Source of the DNA: Mycobacterium bourgelatii
GTDB lineage: Bacteria > Actinomycetota > Actinomycetes > Mycobacteriales > Mycobacteriaceae
Assembly: GCF_010723575.1 (NCBI RefSeq)
Contig: NZ_BLKZ01000001.1
Span: 4,588,001 to 4,652,000 of the forward strand
DNA: 64,000 nucleotides
Direction: 5' to 3'
A model generated the notes under the pieces. That model had not been told where the DNA came from and searched no databases. It worked only from the letters and a program-made list of their open reading frames with translations. Each line of letters opens with the position of its first letter. Positions within the stretch are counted from its first letter, which is position 1. The position numbers were made by a program, and so were the translations under genes. Shown piece by piece: positions 25,022 to 32,480 of the stretch.

Positions 25022-26254
25022 ATGGATGAGGTCGAGTTCGGACGGTATCGACTGTTGTCGCTGCTTGGCGAGGGTGGCATGGGCGAGGTCTGGCGCGCCC
25101 ACGACACCGTCACCGACCGGGTCGTGGCGATCAAAGTCTTATCGGCCCGTCTGTCGAAGGACGCTGAGTTTCAGCGGCGTTTTCGCCGAGAAGCCCACGC
25201 CGCAGCGCGATTGGAAACCCCGCATGTAGTCCCGATCTACGACTACGGCGAAATCGATGGTCGTCTGTTTGTGTGTATGCGATTGGTCAACGGCCGCGAC
25301 CTCGCCGCGGTGCTTGCCGACGGACCGCTGGAAGTTCCGCGCGCAGTGCGCATCATCGGACAGGTCGCCGAGGCGTTACACGCTGCCCACGAGATCGGAC
25401 TGATCCACCGCGACATCAAACCCTCCAACATCCTTCTCGATGATCGCGATTTCGCGTACCTAATCGATTTTGGGATCGCCCGTGTTGCCGACGACACCCG
25501 AATGACCAAGACAGGCAACACAATCGGGACATTCGCCTACATCGCCCCCGAGCGGCTGGACGGGCCGGGCGACGAGGATGCGCGCGTCGACATCTATTCG
25601 CTGGCATGTGTGCTGTACGAATGCCTGACCGGCGAGCCACCGTTTACCGCTGAAACGATGCCGCGTCTCATGATGGCCCACCTACATACGCCGCCGCCTC
25701 GGCCATCGGCCACTCGAGCGGGTGTGCCGCCGACCTTGGATGCGGTGATCGCCAAGGGCATGGCAAAGGAACCTGATCGGCGTTACCAAACCGCCCCCGA
25801 ACTGGCCGCCGCCGCACAGCTGGCCCCGACCGTTCCTACGGCCGAGCCTACGGTCGGCCCCCGCTACGCGATCGAACCAACAGTGCCAGCGCGGTCCAGG
25901 CCGCTTGCACAGTCGGTGGCTCATAAAGCGCCACTGGGGCATCCGGGCTATCCCATCGAGCAGCCGCCCGCTTTCCGGAAAAACCGGTTGGCGCCGGCCT
26001 CCCTGATCGCCTCGTTGGTGAGCGCTGCTCTCCCAATCTTCGTGGTTCTTTTCCGGCTGCCGACGCCGTTATTCCTGGCTTCGCTCGTGGGTGCGCTCGC
26101 CGGCGTCGTGCTCGGCGCTATCGCGCTAAGACAGATCGGACGGACGTCACAAAGCCGTCGCGGTATGGCGATCGCTGGCGTCACAACCGGTGCCATCACC
26201 CTTCTCGGCTATGTGATCGCGGTGGTGTTGGCGGGCGGTGGCGCCATCGGCTAG
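25022..26254 (+). CDS. Membrane-anchored Ser/Thr protein kinase (Pkn family)
   Basis: A 410-residue eukaryotic-type kinase. The kinase domain spans about residues 7-265: glycine loop LGEGGMGEVWRA, VAIKVL lysine, catalytic loop IHRDIKPSNILL, DFGIAR metal motif, and GTFAYIAPERL as the P+1 loop. A Pro/Ala-rich juxtamembrane linker follows, then two hydrophobic helices (about 330-350 and 375-405) separated by a short RQIGRTSQSRRGM loop, a DUF4190-like layout. ATG 25022 has GGAGG 7 nt upstream. It is divergent from tetR-irtAB, so a role in iron signalling is possible but unsupported. It lacks an extracellular sensor such as PASTA or NHL repeats. Confidence 0.92.
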   Translation: MDEVEFGRYRLLSLLGEGGMGEVWRAHDTVTDRVVAIKVLSARLSKDAEFQRRFRREAHAAARLETPHVVPIYDYGEIDGRLFVCMRLVNGRDLAAVLADGPLEVPRAVRIIGQVAEALHAAHEIGLIHRDIKPSNILLDDRDFAYLIDFGIARVADDTRMTKTGNTIGTFAYIAPERLDGPGDEDARVDIYSLACVLYECLTGEPPFTAETMPRLMMAHLHTPPPRPSATRAGVPPTLDAVIAKGMAKEPDRRYQTAPELAAAAQLAPTVPTAEPTVGPRYAIEPTVPARSRPLAQSVAHKAPLGHPGYPIEQPPAFRKNRLAPASLIASLVSAALPIFVVLFRLPTPLFLASLVGALAGVVLGAIALRQIGRTSQSRRGMAIAGVTTGAITLLGYVIAVVLAGGGAIG

Positions 26255-26294
26255 GTGAATGTCCCTTGCGCCTGCAGGGCCGGGGAAACCGTTG

Positions 26295-26378
26295 TGCGGG
26301 CGGAGGGACTCGAACCCACACGCTCTTTCGAGCACCGGCACCTAAAGCCGGCATGTCTGCCAATTTCATCACGCCCGC
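26295..26378 (-). tRNA. tRNA-Leu (anticodon UAG)
   Basis: The minus strand folds as a class II tRNA of about 84 nt. Acceptor arms GCGGGCG (5') and CGCCCGC (3') pair, the anticodon stem CCGGC/GCCGG closes a 7-nt loop TTTAGGT giving anticodon UAG, and the T arm contains GGGTTCGAGTCCC. The long variable arm GTGCTCGAAAGAGC fits leucine. CCA is not encoded. Confidence 0.93.
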
Positions 26379-27036
26379 GCGTTGCCGATCGTACCGCTCT
26401 GTTTACCAAGGTAACTGTCGGCGGCCCCTCCTAAGTTGGTGTCGGCACCAACGTGAGAGGGGCGCACGTGCGATCAGCGGAGGAGTTCGAGACCGTCCAA
26501 GGTTTGATTGCATCCGGCATGAACGACCGAGAAATCGCGAGGCAGACAGGCATACCCCGCAGAACGATTTGGGATTGGCGCTATTGCGGCTTGCAGGTGC
26601 GGGCGCGAGTGCTGGCGGGATCGGCACCCTGCCGAATGGAACATGACTTCGCGAGGCTCCCGCCTGGGCCATATTGCTACCTACTGGGCCTTTATCTGGG
26701 CGACGGTTGCCTCTCGCGGAGTCGGCGGGTGTGGCACCTCAGAATCACCCTCGACAAGAAGTACCCCGAAATAATCGATCGCTGTCGCGTAGCCATTGAC
26801 GCCCTGTTCGCCGGACAGCGAGCATCGACTTCTCCGCGCACCTATGGATGCGTCGACGTTTCGCACTACTCAAGACATTGGCCGTGCCTCTTGCCTCAAC
26901 ACGGGCCCGGCAAGAAGCATCTACGTCCCATCCGTCTTGAGCCTTGGCAGCAGGTGCTAGTCGAACAGGCAAGGCAAGAATTTGTTCGCGGCCTGATCGA
27001 CAGCGATGGCTGCCGCGTCATCGCCAACGACCGCGG

Positions 27037-27044
27037 TGTCCGCA
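27037..27044 (+). repeat. Left target-site duplication of the IS256-family element
   Basis: TGTCCGCA occurs immediately left of the element and again at 28506-28513 on its right. An 8-bp duplication is the length expected for IS256-family insertion, and the two copies account exactly for the split gene's continuity. Confidence 0.85.
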
Positions 27045-28505
27045 GGGGGTGTCAGATCGTCTGTGTAAGTCCTGACGGAAGGATCTCAGGACATGGCGAC
27101 GGGCAAGGACGAAGATTTGGCGCTAGGTGAGGTGGAGTCCACGGTGGAGATGGCCGAGGCGCTTCGGGCGTCGGGCGTGGTGGACGATTTGCTGGCTCAG
27201 GTCGATTCCGGCGAGGTTGCGTTGACCGGTGAGGGTGGTTTGTTGCCAGGGTTGATCAAGCTCGCCTTGGAGCGTGGGCTGGCTGCTGAGCTGACTGATC
27301 ATCTGGGTTATGAGAAGGGCGACCCGGCGGGGCGTGCGCTGCCCAATGCCCGCAATGGCACCTTTCCGAAGACGGTGCAGACCGAGGCCGGCCCCGTCCC
27401 GTTGGAGGTGCCGCGCGATCGCGACGGCTCGTTCACTCCACGGCTGGTGCCCAAGGGCGCCCGTCGTCTCGGCGGGCTCGATGACATGATCATCTCGCTG
27501 TACGCCGGTGGAATGACGTTGCGCGACATTCAATTTCATCTTGCCTCGACGATCGGAACCGATGTTTCGCACGAGACGATCTCCAAGATCGTCGATGAGA
27601 TCTCCGAGGAGGTCCTGGCCTGGCAGCGTCGGCCGCTGGACCCGATTTACCCGGTGGTCTACCTCGACGCGATCGTGGTCAAGGTCAAAGACGGCGGCCA
27701 CACCCGCAACAAGGCCGCTCATATCGCCGTAGGCGTCGATATGGCCGGGATCAAGCACGTGCTGGGCATCTGGGTCCAGCAGAACGAAGGAGCGGCGTTT
27801 TGGGCCTCAGTGTGTGCCGATCTGGCCAATCGCGGCGTTCGCGACGTGCTGATCGTGTGCTGCGACGGGCTGACCGGCTTTCCCGAGGCGATCGCGGCCA
27901 CCTGGTCGCAGGCCGCCGTGCAGACCTGTGTGGTGCATCTGCTGCGCAACGCGCTGCGGTTCGTGTCCTACAGCGACCGCAAAGCCGTGGCCGCAGCCCT
28001 CAAACCGGTCTACACCGCGGCGGATGCTGAGGCTGCCCGTGCCGAACTCGATGCGTTCACCACGTCGGAGTTAGGCAAGAAAAATCCGACGGTGACCAGG
28101 GTTTTCGATCGTTCGTGGGAGCAGTTCACCCCCTTCCTGGCGTTTGCGCCCGAGTTGCGCCGGGTCATTTACACGACGAACGCGATCGAATCGCTGAACT
28201 ACCAGTTGCGCAAGGTCATCAAGACCCGAGGCCAGTTCCCCAACGATGCCGCCGTGGTCAAACTCCTCTGGCTGGCCATCTGCAACATCGAGGACAAACG
28301 CGCCGCCGAACGGGCCAAAAAATACGCCCAGAAACGTTGCCGAACAGCGCCCGGACGTCTCGTGGAAGGACAGGTGGTCACCAACTGGAAGAAGGCACTC
28401 GAACAACTCTCGCTGGTCTACCCAGACCGCATCGAGCGGTACCTATAACTCGACGACTAACAAGAAAACCAAACAGGCGACTTACACAGAAAACTTGACA
28501 CGCTC
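27045..28505 (+). mobile_element. IS256-family insertion sequence (1461 bp)
   Basis: A complete element bounded by 27-bp imperfect inverted repeats (27045-27071 and 28479-28505) that match at 21 of 27 positions, including a perfect inner CTGTGTAAGTC. It contains one transposase gene and is flanked by 8-bp duplications (TGTCCGCA). All parts appear intact, so the insertion is probably recent. The first base could be 27045 or 27046 because a G is shared with the target. Confidence 0.92.
27093..28448 (+). CDS. IS256/MULE-type DDE transposase
   Basis: A 451-residue transposase for cut-and-paste or copy-out mobilisation of the surrounding element. The DDE residues are visible: first Asp in PVVYLDAIVVKVKDGG (about 192), second in IVCCDGLTGFPEAI (about 257) and the Glu in YTTNAIESLNYQLRK (about 365). 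Length and motif spacing match intact IS256-family enzymes, and there is no frameshift. ATG 27093 is preceded by a purine-rich stretch. It lies in the same direction as the gene it disrupts. Confidence 0.95.
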   Translation: MATGKDEDLALGEVESTVEMAEALRASGVVDDLLAQVDSGEVALTGEGGLLPGLIKLALERGLAAELTDHLGYEKGDPAGRALPNARNGTFPKTVQTEAGPVPLEVPRDRDGSFTPRLVPKGARRLGGLDDMIISLYAGGMTLRDIQFHLASTIGTDVSHETISKIVDEISEEVLAWQRRPLDPIYPVVYLDAIVVKVKDGGHTRNKAAHIAVGVDMAGIKHVLGIWVQQNEGAAFWASVCADLANRGVRDVLIVCCDGLTGFPEAIAATWSQAAVQTCVVHLLRNALRFVSYSDRKAVAAALKPVYTAADAEAARAELDAFTTSELGKKNPTVTRVFDRSWEQFTPFLAFAPELRRVIYTTNAIESLNYQLRKVIKTRGQFPNDAAVVKLLWLAICNIEDKRAAERAKKYAQKRCRTAPGRLVEGQVVTNWKKALEQLSLVYPDRIERYL

Positions 28506-28513
28506 TGTCCGCA
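28506..28513 (+). repeat. Right target-site duplication of the IS256-family element
   Basis: Second copy of TGTCCGCA, abutting the right inverted repeat; it pairs with 27037-27044. Confidence 0.85.
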
Positions 28514-28704
28514 GCGTGCGCTATCACTTCTCGAACCGATCCGAAGACATCCTGGGGCTATTCTGCAAAGCGCTTGACGCGCTTGAAATCCCGTGGACTC
28601 GGTCAAGTCGCTATGTCATCGCCATATACCGAAAAGCGGCAGTGGCACGGCTCGATGAATTCGTCGGCCCCAAGTCCTGAATCCACGCGCGGTACCGTCA
28701 AGGG

Positions 28705-29082
28705 GTGTCCACTACACGTCGTCGCAGGCCCGCGCTGATCGCATTGGTGATCATCGCGGCAGGCGGCTGCCTGGCTTTGGCCTGGTGGCAGTGGACGAGG
28801 TACCAATCGGTGTCCGGCTCCTTCCAGAACCTCGGCTATGCGCTGCAGTGGCCGCTGTTCGCCGGGTTCTGCATCTACGCCTATCGCACCTTCGTTCGGT
28901 ACGAGGAGGCACCGCCGGAGCCGAAGGAGACCGCTCCCACCGAGATACCCGAGGGCCTACTACCCGAACGTCCGCGGCCGGCACCGCCACCCCCGGACGA
29001 CCCCGCCCTGCGCGAATACAACGCCTACCTGGCCGAACTGGCCAAGAACGACGCTGAAAAGCAGAATAGGACAACCGCATGA
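28705..29082 (+). CDS. lprD: LprD-like small membrane protein
   Basis: A 125-residue protein related to the M. tuberculosis protein named LprD (Rv1343c). Two hydrophobic segments (about residues 9-28 and 43-60) are followed by a Pro/Glu-rich cytosolic-type tail (PERPRPAPPPPDDP). A cysteine follows the first helix (AAGGCLALAWW), but the -3 position is Ala rather than Leu, so the lipobox is weak and the lipoprotein label doubtful. The start GTG 28705 begins STTRRRRPAL, giving a positively charged N-terminus. It overlaps the DUF3817 gene by 4 bp. Function is not established. Confidence 0.82.
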   Translation: MSTTRRRRPALIALVIIAAGGCLALAWWQWTRYQSVSGSFQNLGYALQWPLFAGFCIYAYRTFVRYEEAPPEPKETAPTEIPEGLLPERPRPAPPPPDDPALREYNAYLAELAKNDAEKQNRTTA

Positions 29083-29435
29083 CCGCCCCCGAGACACCGC
29101 AGCAGACCGCGTCCGGGTTTCCCGTCGAAAAGATCCGCACCGCACTGGCCGCGTACCGATTCATGGCGTGGGCGACCGGTCTCTGGCTGATCGCGCTGTG
29201 TTACGAGATCGTGGTCCGCTACGTCGTCAAGGTGGACAACCCGCCGACGTGGATCGGCGTGGTACACGGCTGGGTGTATTTCCTCTATTTGTTGGCGACC
29301 CTGAACTTGTCGGTCAAGGTGCGTTGGCCGATCGTCAAGACATTCGGCATTTTGGTGTCCGGCACGGTGCCGCTGCTCGGGATCATCATCGAGCACTTCC
29401 AGACCAGGGACATCAAGGCACGCTTCGGCATTTAG
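29079..29435 (+). CDS. DUF3817 family integral membrane protein
   Basis: A 118-residue protein matching Rv1342c and the DUF3817 family. Three hydrophobic helices are visible (about 30-50, 62-80 and 88-106), with conserved YRFMAWATGLWL and HGWVYFLYLLATLNL. It overlaps LprD by 4 bp (ATGA), so the pair is co-translated. Function is unknown. The gene is followed directly by a complex hairpin that probably ends transcription from both sides. Confidence 0.85.
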   Translation: MTAPETPQQTASGFPVEKIRTALAAYRFMAWATGLWLIALCYEIVVRYVVKVDNPPTWIGVVHGWVYFLYLLATLNLSVKVRWPIVKTFGILVSGTVPLLGIIIEHFQTRDIKARFGI

Positions 29436-29486
29436 CGTCACGCCCGACGGCGCACTGGCGTGACGGTCGATGTCGAGCGTCACGCC
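29436..29486. terminator. Candidate bidirectional terminator with three alternating 9-bp arms
   Basis: CGTCACGCC (29436-29444), GGCGTGACG (29457-29465) and CGTCACGCC (29478-29486) allow two mutually exclusive 9-bp stems sharing the central arm. It lies between the convergent DUF3817 and rdgB genes. There is no T-run, as is common for mycobacterial terminators. Confidence 0.55.
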
Positions 29487-29490
29487 AGCT

Positions 29491-30105
29491 TCACGCTCGG
29501 CCGGCCGCCAACGCGCGTAAGGCAGGCACCAACAACGCCAGCGCCCGGCCGCGATGCGACACCGCGTCCTTTTCGGCCGGGCTCAGTTGTGCCGCAGACC
29601 GTTCGGACTCCTCCGGAATGAAGATGGGGTCGTAGCCGAACCCGCCGTCACCGCGTGGCTCGTGGGCGATCCTGCCGGGCCATTCACCGCGCACGACGAC
29701 CTCGCCGGTCTCCGACACCAAGGCGCAGGCGGAGACGAATGCGGCGCCGCGGCGCTCGTCGGGAACATCGCGCAATTGCGCTAACAGCAAGGCGTTATTG
29801 GCGGCATCGTCGCCGTGCCTGCCGGACCACCGCGCCGACAGCACGCCGGGCATGCCGTTGAGCGCGGAGACCTCCAACCCGGAGTCGTCGGCGACGCTGG
29901 CCAGGCCGGTCGCGGCAAAGGCGTCGCGCGCCTTGGCCAGTGCGTTTTCTTCGAACGTCGCGCCCGTTTCCGGGGCCTCGTCAAAAGCCGCCACATCGTC
30001 AAGCGACACCAACGTCAACTCCGACAATCCGGCGGCATCCAGCACACGGCGAAGTTCGGCCAGCTTCTTGCGGTTCCGGCTGGCCACCAGAACCCGGGTC
30101 ACCAT
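29491..30105 (-). CDS. rdgB: XTP/dITP diphosphatase (HAM1/RdgB family)
   Basis: A 204-residue house-cleaning pyrophosphatase that hydrolyses XTP and dITP to monophosphates, keeping deaminated purines out of DNA and RNA. Family hallmarks are VLVASRNRKKLAEL at the N-terminus, TFEENALAKARDA, VADDSGLEVSALNGMPG, GGFGYDPIFIP and AEKDAVSHRGRAL. In M. tuberculosis the gene directly follows rphA; here a 1.5-kb insertion separates them. The first 24 bases after the ATG-G are present again beside rph (31648-31671), so the start codon now lies in inserted DNA. Confidence 0.94.
   Translation of the reverse strand: MVTRVLVASRNRKKLAELRRVLDAAGLSELTLVSLDDVAAFDEAPETGATFEENALAKARDAFAATGLASVADDSGLEVSALNGMPGVLSARWSGRHGDDAANNALLLAQLRDVPDERRGAAFVSACALVSETGEVVVRGEWPGRIAHEPRGDGGFGYDPIFIPEESERSAAQLSPAEKDAVSHRGRALALLVPALRALAAGRA
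30078..30101. repeat. 24-bp direct repeat, copy 1 (inside the 5' end of rdgB)
   Basis: An exact 24-bp copy of 31648-31671. It encodes the first residues of RdgB after the initiator (TRVLVAS). It marks one edge of an insertion between rdgB and rph. Confidence 0.9.
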
Positions 30106-30268
30106 TTATTCCAAAACACACTCAGAATCGATCACCGTCGTTGCTAACGGGCCGAAGCCCTTCCGATGCCATGGGAGCGATTATCGCAATGGGCATCTAC
30201 GTTCGCCTACGGGGCCGATTGTCAGCGTTGAGTTGTAAGTTGCTGAGTGTGTCACAAGAGGAGCTGAA

Positions 30269-30664
30269 ATGACCGCACCGCAACCCGCGCCCGGCTGGTA
30301 CCCCGACCCCTCGGACCCAAAGAAGCGCATTTATTGGGACGGCAATGCGTGGAGCGGACCCGCTCAAGCAGACAACCCCGACAACCGCAAGAAAACTGCG
30401 GTTGCGATTGGTGTTTGCGTGCTCGTCGTTGTGGGTCTCGTCATGTCGATGCAATCCGTCAGCCTCATGACCGGTTCGGGTCCTGTGTGGACGGGAGTCG
30501 CCGTCGTAGCAGCAGGCACGGCCGTTGCATTCTTCTTGCGGGCCGCGACCTGGGTCCGCGTCCTAGCTGCACTGGTCTTGGTGCTTGCTCTTGCAAACGG
30601 CTTTTACATCGAAGATCAGATGAACAAGAAACGCGAAGAGTTGACACACATTTTCGATCGCTAG
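30269..30664 (+). CDS. DUF2510 domain-containing small membrane protein
   Basis: A 131-residue protein. The N-terminal DUF2510 motif PGWYPDPSDPKKRIYWDGNA (residues 8-27) is followed by three hydrophobic segments (about 44-62, 73-89 and 93-110) and a charged tail. DUF2510 is an actinobacterial domain common at the N-terminus of membrane proteins, of unknown function. ATG 30269 has AGAGGAG 6 nt upstream. It is the only convincing gene within the inserted segment, so it is a likely cargo gene. Confidence 0.82.
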   Translation: MTAPQPAPGWYPDPSDPKKRIYWDGNAWSGPAQADNPDNRKKTAVAIGVCVLVVVGLVMSMQSVSLMTGSGPVWTGVAVVAAGTAVAFFLRAATWVRVLAALVLVLALANGFYIEDQMNKKREELTHIFDR

Positions 30665-31412
30665 AACCCCGTCGGCATCGGCTGTACCAATCCGCTGCAG
30701 GTACCCTACTGCGTTCATCGCAGGCGTAACTCGTTGTTGGTTTCCGACGAATTGACTTAATACCCGCGTGTTCTCGCCCAAAACCGTTGGGGTAGCACGC
30801 CTATCAAAACGACCGAAGTTTTGCGGGAGAAGGGAAGCCACCGCCGCAGGATCGTCGGTCTTGCAGACTCCGCCGCGTATGTGAGTCGCTTTTGTGCCTC
30901 CCGGGTGAGTTGGCTGCATGGCGTGTCCTTCTCGCTGCGGGACATCGCTGTAGCTACTTGTCGTCTTCATCCGGTTCGGGGAGCTGTAGCGACCGCAGGG
31001 ATGCCTTGTCGGCCTGTGACTTTCGGATCTCGTCGATCAGTGGGTGGATGACTAGCTGGCGAGCTGAGCCGGCCAAGTCAGCGGTTGGCCGGCGTCACAG
31101 CGAGTGAGCTGCCCACTGCGATACGCCGCGGGTGCGCTGCGACCCTGTGACGAGGCGGGTGCCCTGTTGTGCTGCCCTGCCACCCGAAAGCCCTGTGTGT
31201 TGCGGGCTGCGCAGTGCCCTGCAGCGCACCTCGAATACTTCTCGGTACCACTCTGGCCGGGCTATGCAGGTGCTGCTCGCCCGACTGCGAGACCCAGCAG
31301 CTAATCTGACGCGATCGCTTAGAAAGCTTCCTAAATGCATTTACGCTTTGCGACCGTTTGCGATAGCAAATACGCCGTTGTGACTGTCGGGCTGACCTGT
31401 GATGATGAGCCT
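30665..31412. other. Non-coding or unrecognised part of the inserted segment
   Basis: About 750 bp with no gene I can support. Short frames exist on both strands, but none shows a ribosome binding site, codon bias or a recognisable motif. The repeated GTGCCCTG and GCCCTG words around 31155-31220 suggest degenerate local duplication. Confidence 0.5.
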
Positions 31413-31604
31413 GTGACTCAGCCCACTGACCCCTATGACTGTCCTAAGCCGTGTGGCATTCCTCGGGAGATGATGTTGGAGATCATGCGTGAGCGAGAGT
31501 TGCAGGAACTGCGTGAAGAGCAGGAGTACTGGGAGCGTTCCGACGACCCTCGGGCAGCTGAGAATCTCCGAGCGATCACCGATCGGCTAAGGAAGTTGGG
31601 TTAG
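31413..31604 (+). CDS. Possible small acidic helical protein
   Basis: A 63-residue frame starting at GTG 31413 and continuous upstream to 31335. The C-terminal half is strongly helical and charged (ELQELREEQEYWERSDD), consistent with a coiled coil, and CPKPCG holds a Cys pair. No ribosome binding site is convincing, and no family is recognised. A 7-bp stem (GTCCCTG/CAGGGAC, 31604-31629) begins at the stop codon and might be a terminator, which slightly supports a real gene. Confidence 0.45.
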   Translation: MTQPTDPYDCPKPCGIPREMMLEIMRERELQELREEQEYWERSDDPRAAENLRAITDRLRKLG

Positions 31605-31647
31605 TCCCTGCCGCCCGGACGTCAGGGACAGCATCAGTGTTTGGGAA

Positions 31648-31671
31648 GGCTGGCCACCAGAACCCGGGTCA
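31648..31671. repeat. 24-bp direct repeat, copy 2 (at the 3' end of rph)
   Basis: Exact copy of 30078-30101. Its last three bases (31669-31671) form the rph stop codon on the minus strand. Before the insertion, rph and rdgB were therefore abutting or overlapping. Confidence 0.9.
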
Positions 31672-32448
31672 GCTTCCGAACGCTTTCGGCCGGGGTGGGC
31701 CCTCGGGCAGCTCGCCTGGGTACGGCAACGCCAAGGCATCCCGCTGCGCGGCGAACAACTTGTCACAGGCGCTCAGGGCCATATCGAGCAGCTTGTCCAA
31801 CGTAGAACGAGGGAAGGTCGCGCCCTCGCCGGTGCCCTGCACCTCGACCAGGGTGCCGGTGTCGGTGGCCACCACATTCATGTCGACCTCGGCGCGCGAG
31901 TCTTCTTCATACGGCAGGTCTGCGCGAACCCTGCCGTCAACGACACCCACGCTGATCGCGGCGATGGCACAGGACAACGGCCTGGGGTCCGACAGCTTCC
32001 CCGCCGCGGACAAATAGGTCACCGCGTCGGCCAGCGCGACGTAGGCGCCGGTGATCGCCGCGGTACGTGTGCCACCGTCGGCCTGCAGCACGTCGCAGTC
32101 GACCGCGATGGTGTTCTCGCCCAGCGCCGCGAGGTCGATGCAGGCCCGCAGTGACCGGCCGATCAACCGACTGATTTCGTGGGTGCGCCCACCGACGCGG
32201 CCTCGCACCGATTCTCGGTCGGAGCGAGTGTGTGTGGCCGAGGGCAACATTGCGTATTCGGCGGTGAGCCAGCCCAGCCCGGTACCCTTCCGCCACCGCG
32301 GCACCCCCTCGGTGACGCTGGCGGTACACAGGACTTTTGTCTGACCGAATTCGATCAGCACCGAACCCGCGGGATTTTGGGTGAAGCCGCGGGTGATGAC
32401 TACCGGACGAATCTCATCGTCGAGGCGGCCGTCTTCTCGTTTGGACAC
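31669..32448 (-). CDS. rph: Ribonuclease PH
   Basis: A 259-residue phosphorolytic 3'-5' exoribonuclease that trims tRNA 3' ends. Motifs are GSVLIEFGQTKVLCTASV, GLGWLTAEYAMLPSATH, RESVRGRVGGRTHEISRLIG, DCDVLQADGGTRTAAITGA and LPYEEDSRAEVDMNVV, covering the phosphate-binding and active-site residues. GTG 32448 (SKREDGRL) matches the start I recall for M. tuberculosis RphA; the frame extends to 32709 but overlaps the next gene. Its stop lies inside the 24-bp repeat that marks the downstream insertion. Confidence 0.95.
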   Translation of the reverse strand: MSKREDGRLDDEIRPVVITRGFTQNPAGSVLIEFGQTKVLCTASVTEGVPRWRKGTGLGWLTAEYAMLPSATHTRSDRESVRGRVGGRTHEISRLIGRSLRACIDLAALGENTIAVDCDVLQADGGTRTAAITGAYVALADAVTYLSAAGKLSDPRPLSCAIAAISVGVVDGRVRADLPYEEDSRAEVDMNVVATDTGTLVEVQGTGEGATFPRSTLDKLLDMALSACDKLFAAQRDALALPYPGELPEGPPRPKAFGS

Positions 32449-32480
32449 GACGCCCACCCTAGTTGGAGAGCCAACCCCGA

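Larger units (their letters stand above)
26468..28680 (+). pseudogene. LAGLIDADG-type homing-endonuclease/HTH protein, interrupted by an IS256-family element
   Basis: The upstream part encodes a helix-turn-helix (MNDREIARQTGIPRRTIWDW) and two LAGLIDADG-like motifs (LLGLYLGDGCLS and FVRGLIDSDGCRV). The frame is broken at about 27044 by the IS. After the IS, 28514-28680 resumes with SVRYHFSNRSEDILGLF and ends in ARLDEFVGPKS. Removing the IS and one 8-bp target copy joins the two parts in frame, giving an intact protein of about 250 residues. Similar proteins are common in actinobacteria and usually of unknown role. GTG 26468 has AGAGGGG upstream; GTG 26453 is an alternative. It lies 90 bp from tRNA-Leu. 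Confidence 0.85.
30102..31647. other. Inserted segment between rdgB and rph (1546 bp)
   Basis: Bounded by exact 24-bp direct repeats derived from the 5' end of rdgB. In M. tuberculosis rph and its rdgB neighbour are adjacent. The segment has lower GC and weaker codon bias than the flanks and carries a DUF2510 membrane protein gene and one small possible gene. No recombinase and no terminal inverted repeats are visible, so the mechanism (integration at a duplicated target or recombination between short repeats) is open. Confidence 0.75.

Noticed and set aside
28705..29082. Lipoprotein signal in LprD
   Set aside because: The residue at -3 of the candidate Cys is Ala, and the segment looks like a transmembrane helix, so lipidation is not supported.
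30563..30970. 135-codon minus-strand frame in the inserted segment
   Set aside because: It overlaps the 3' end of the DUF2510 gene and lacks a ribosome binding site or any known motif.
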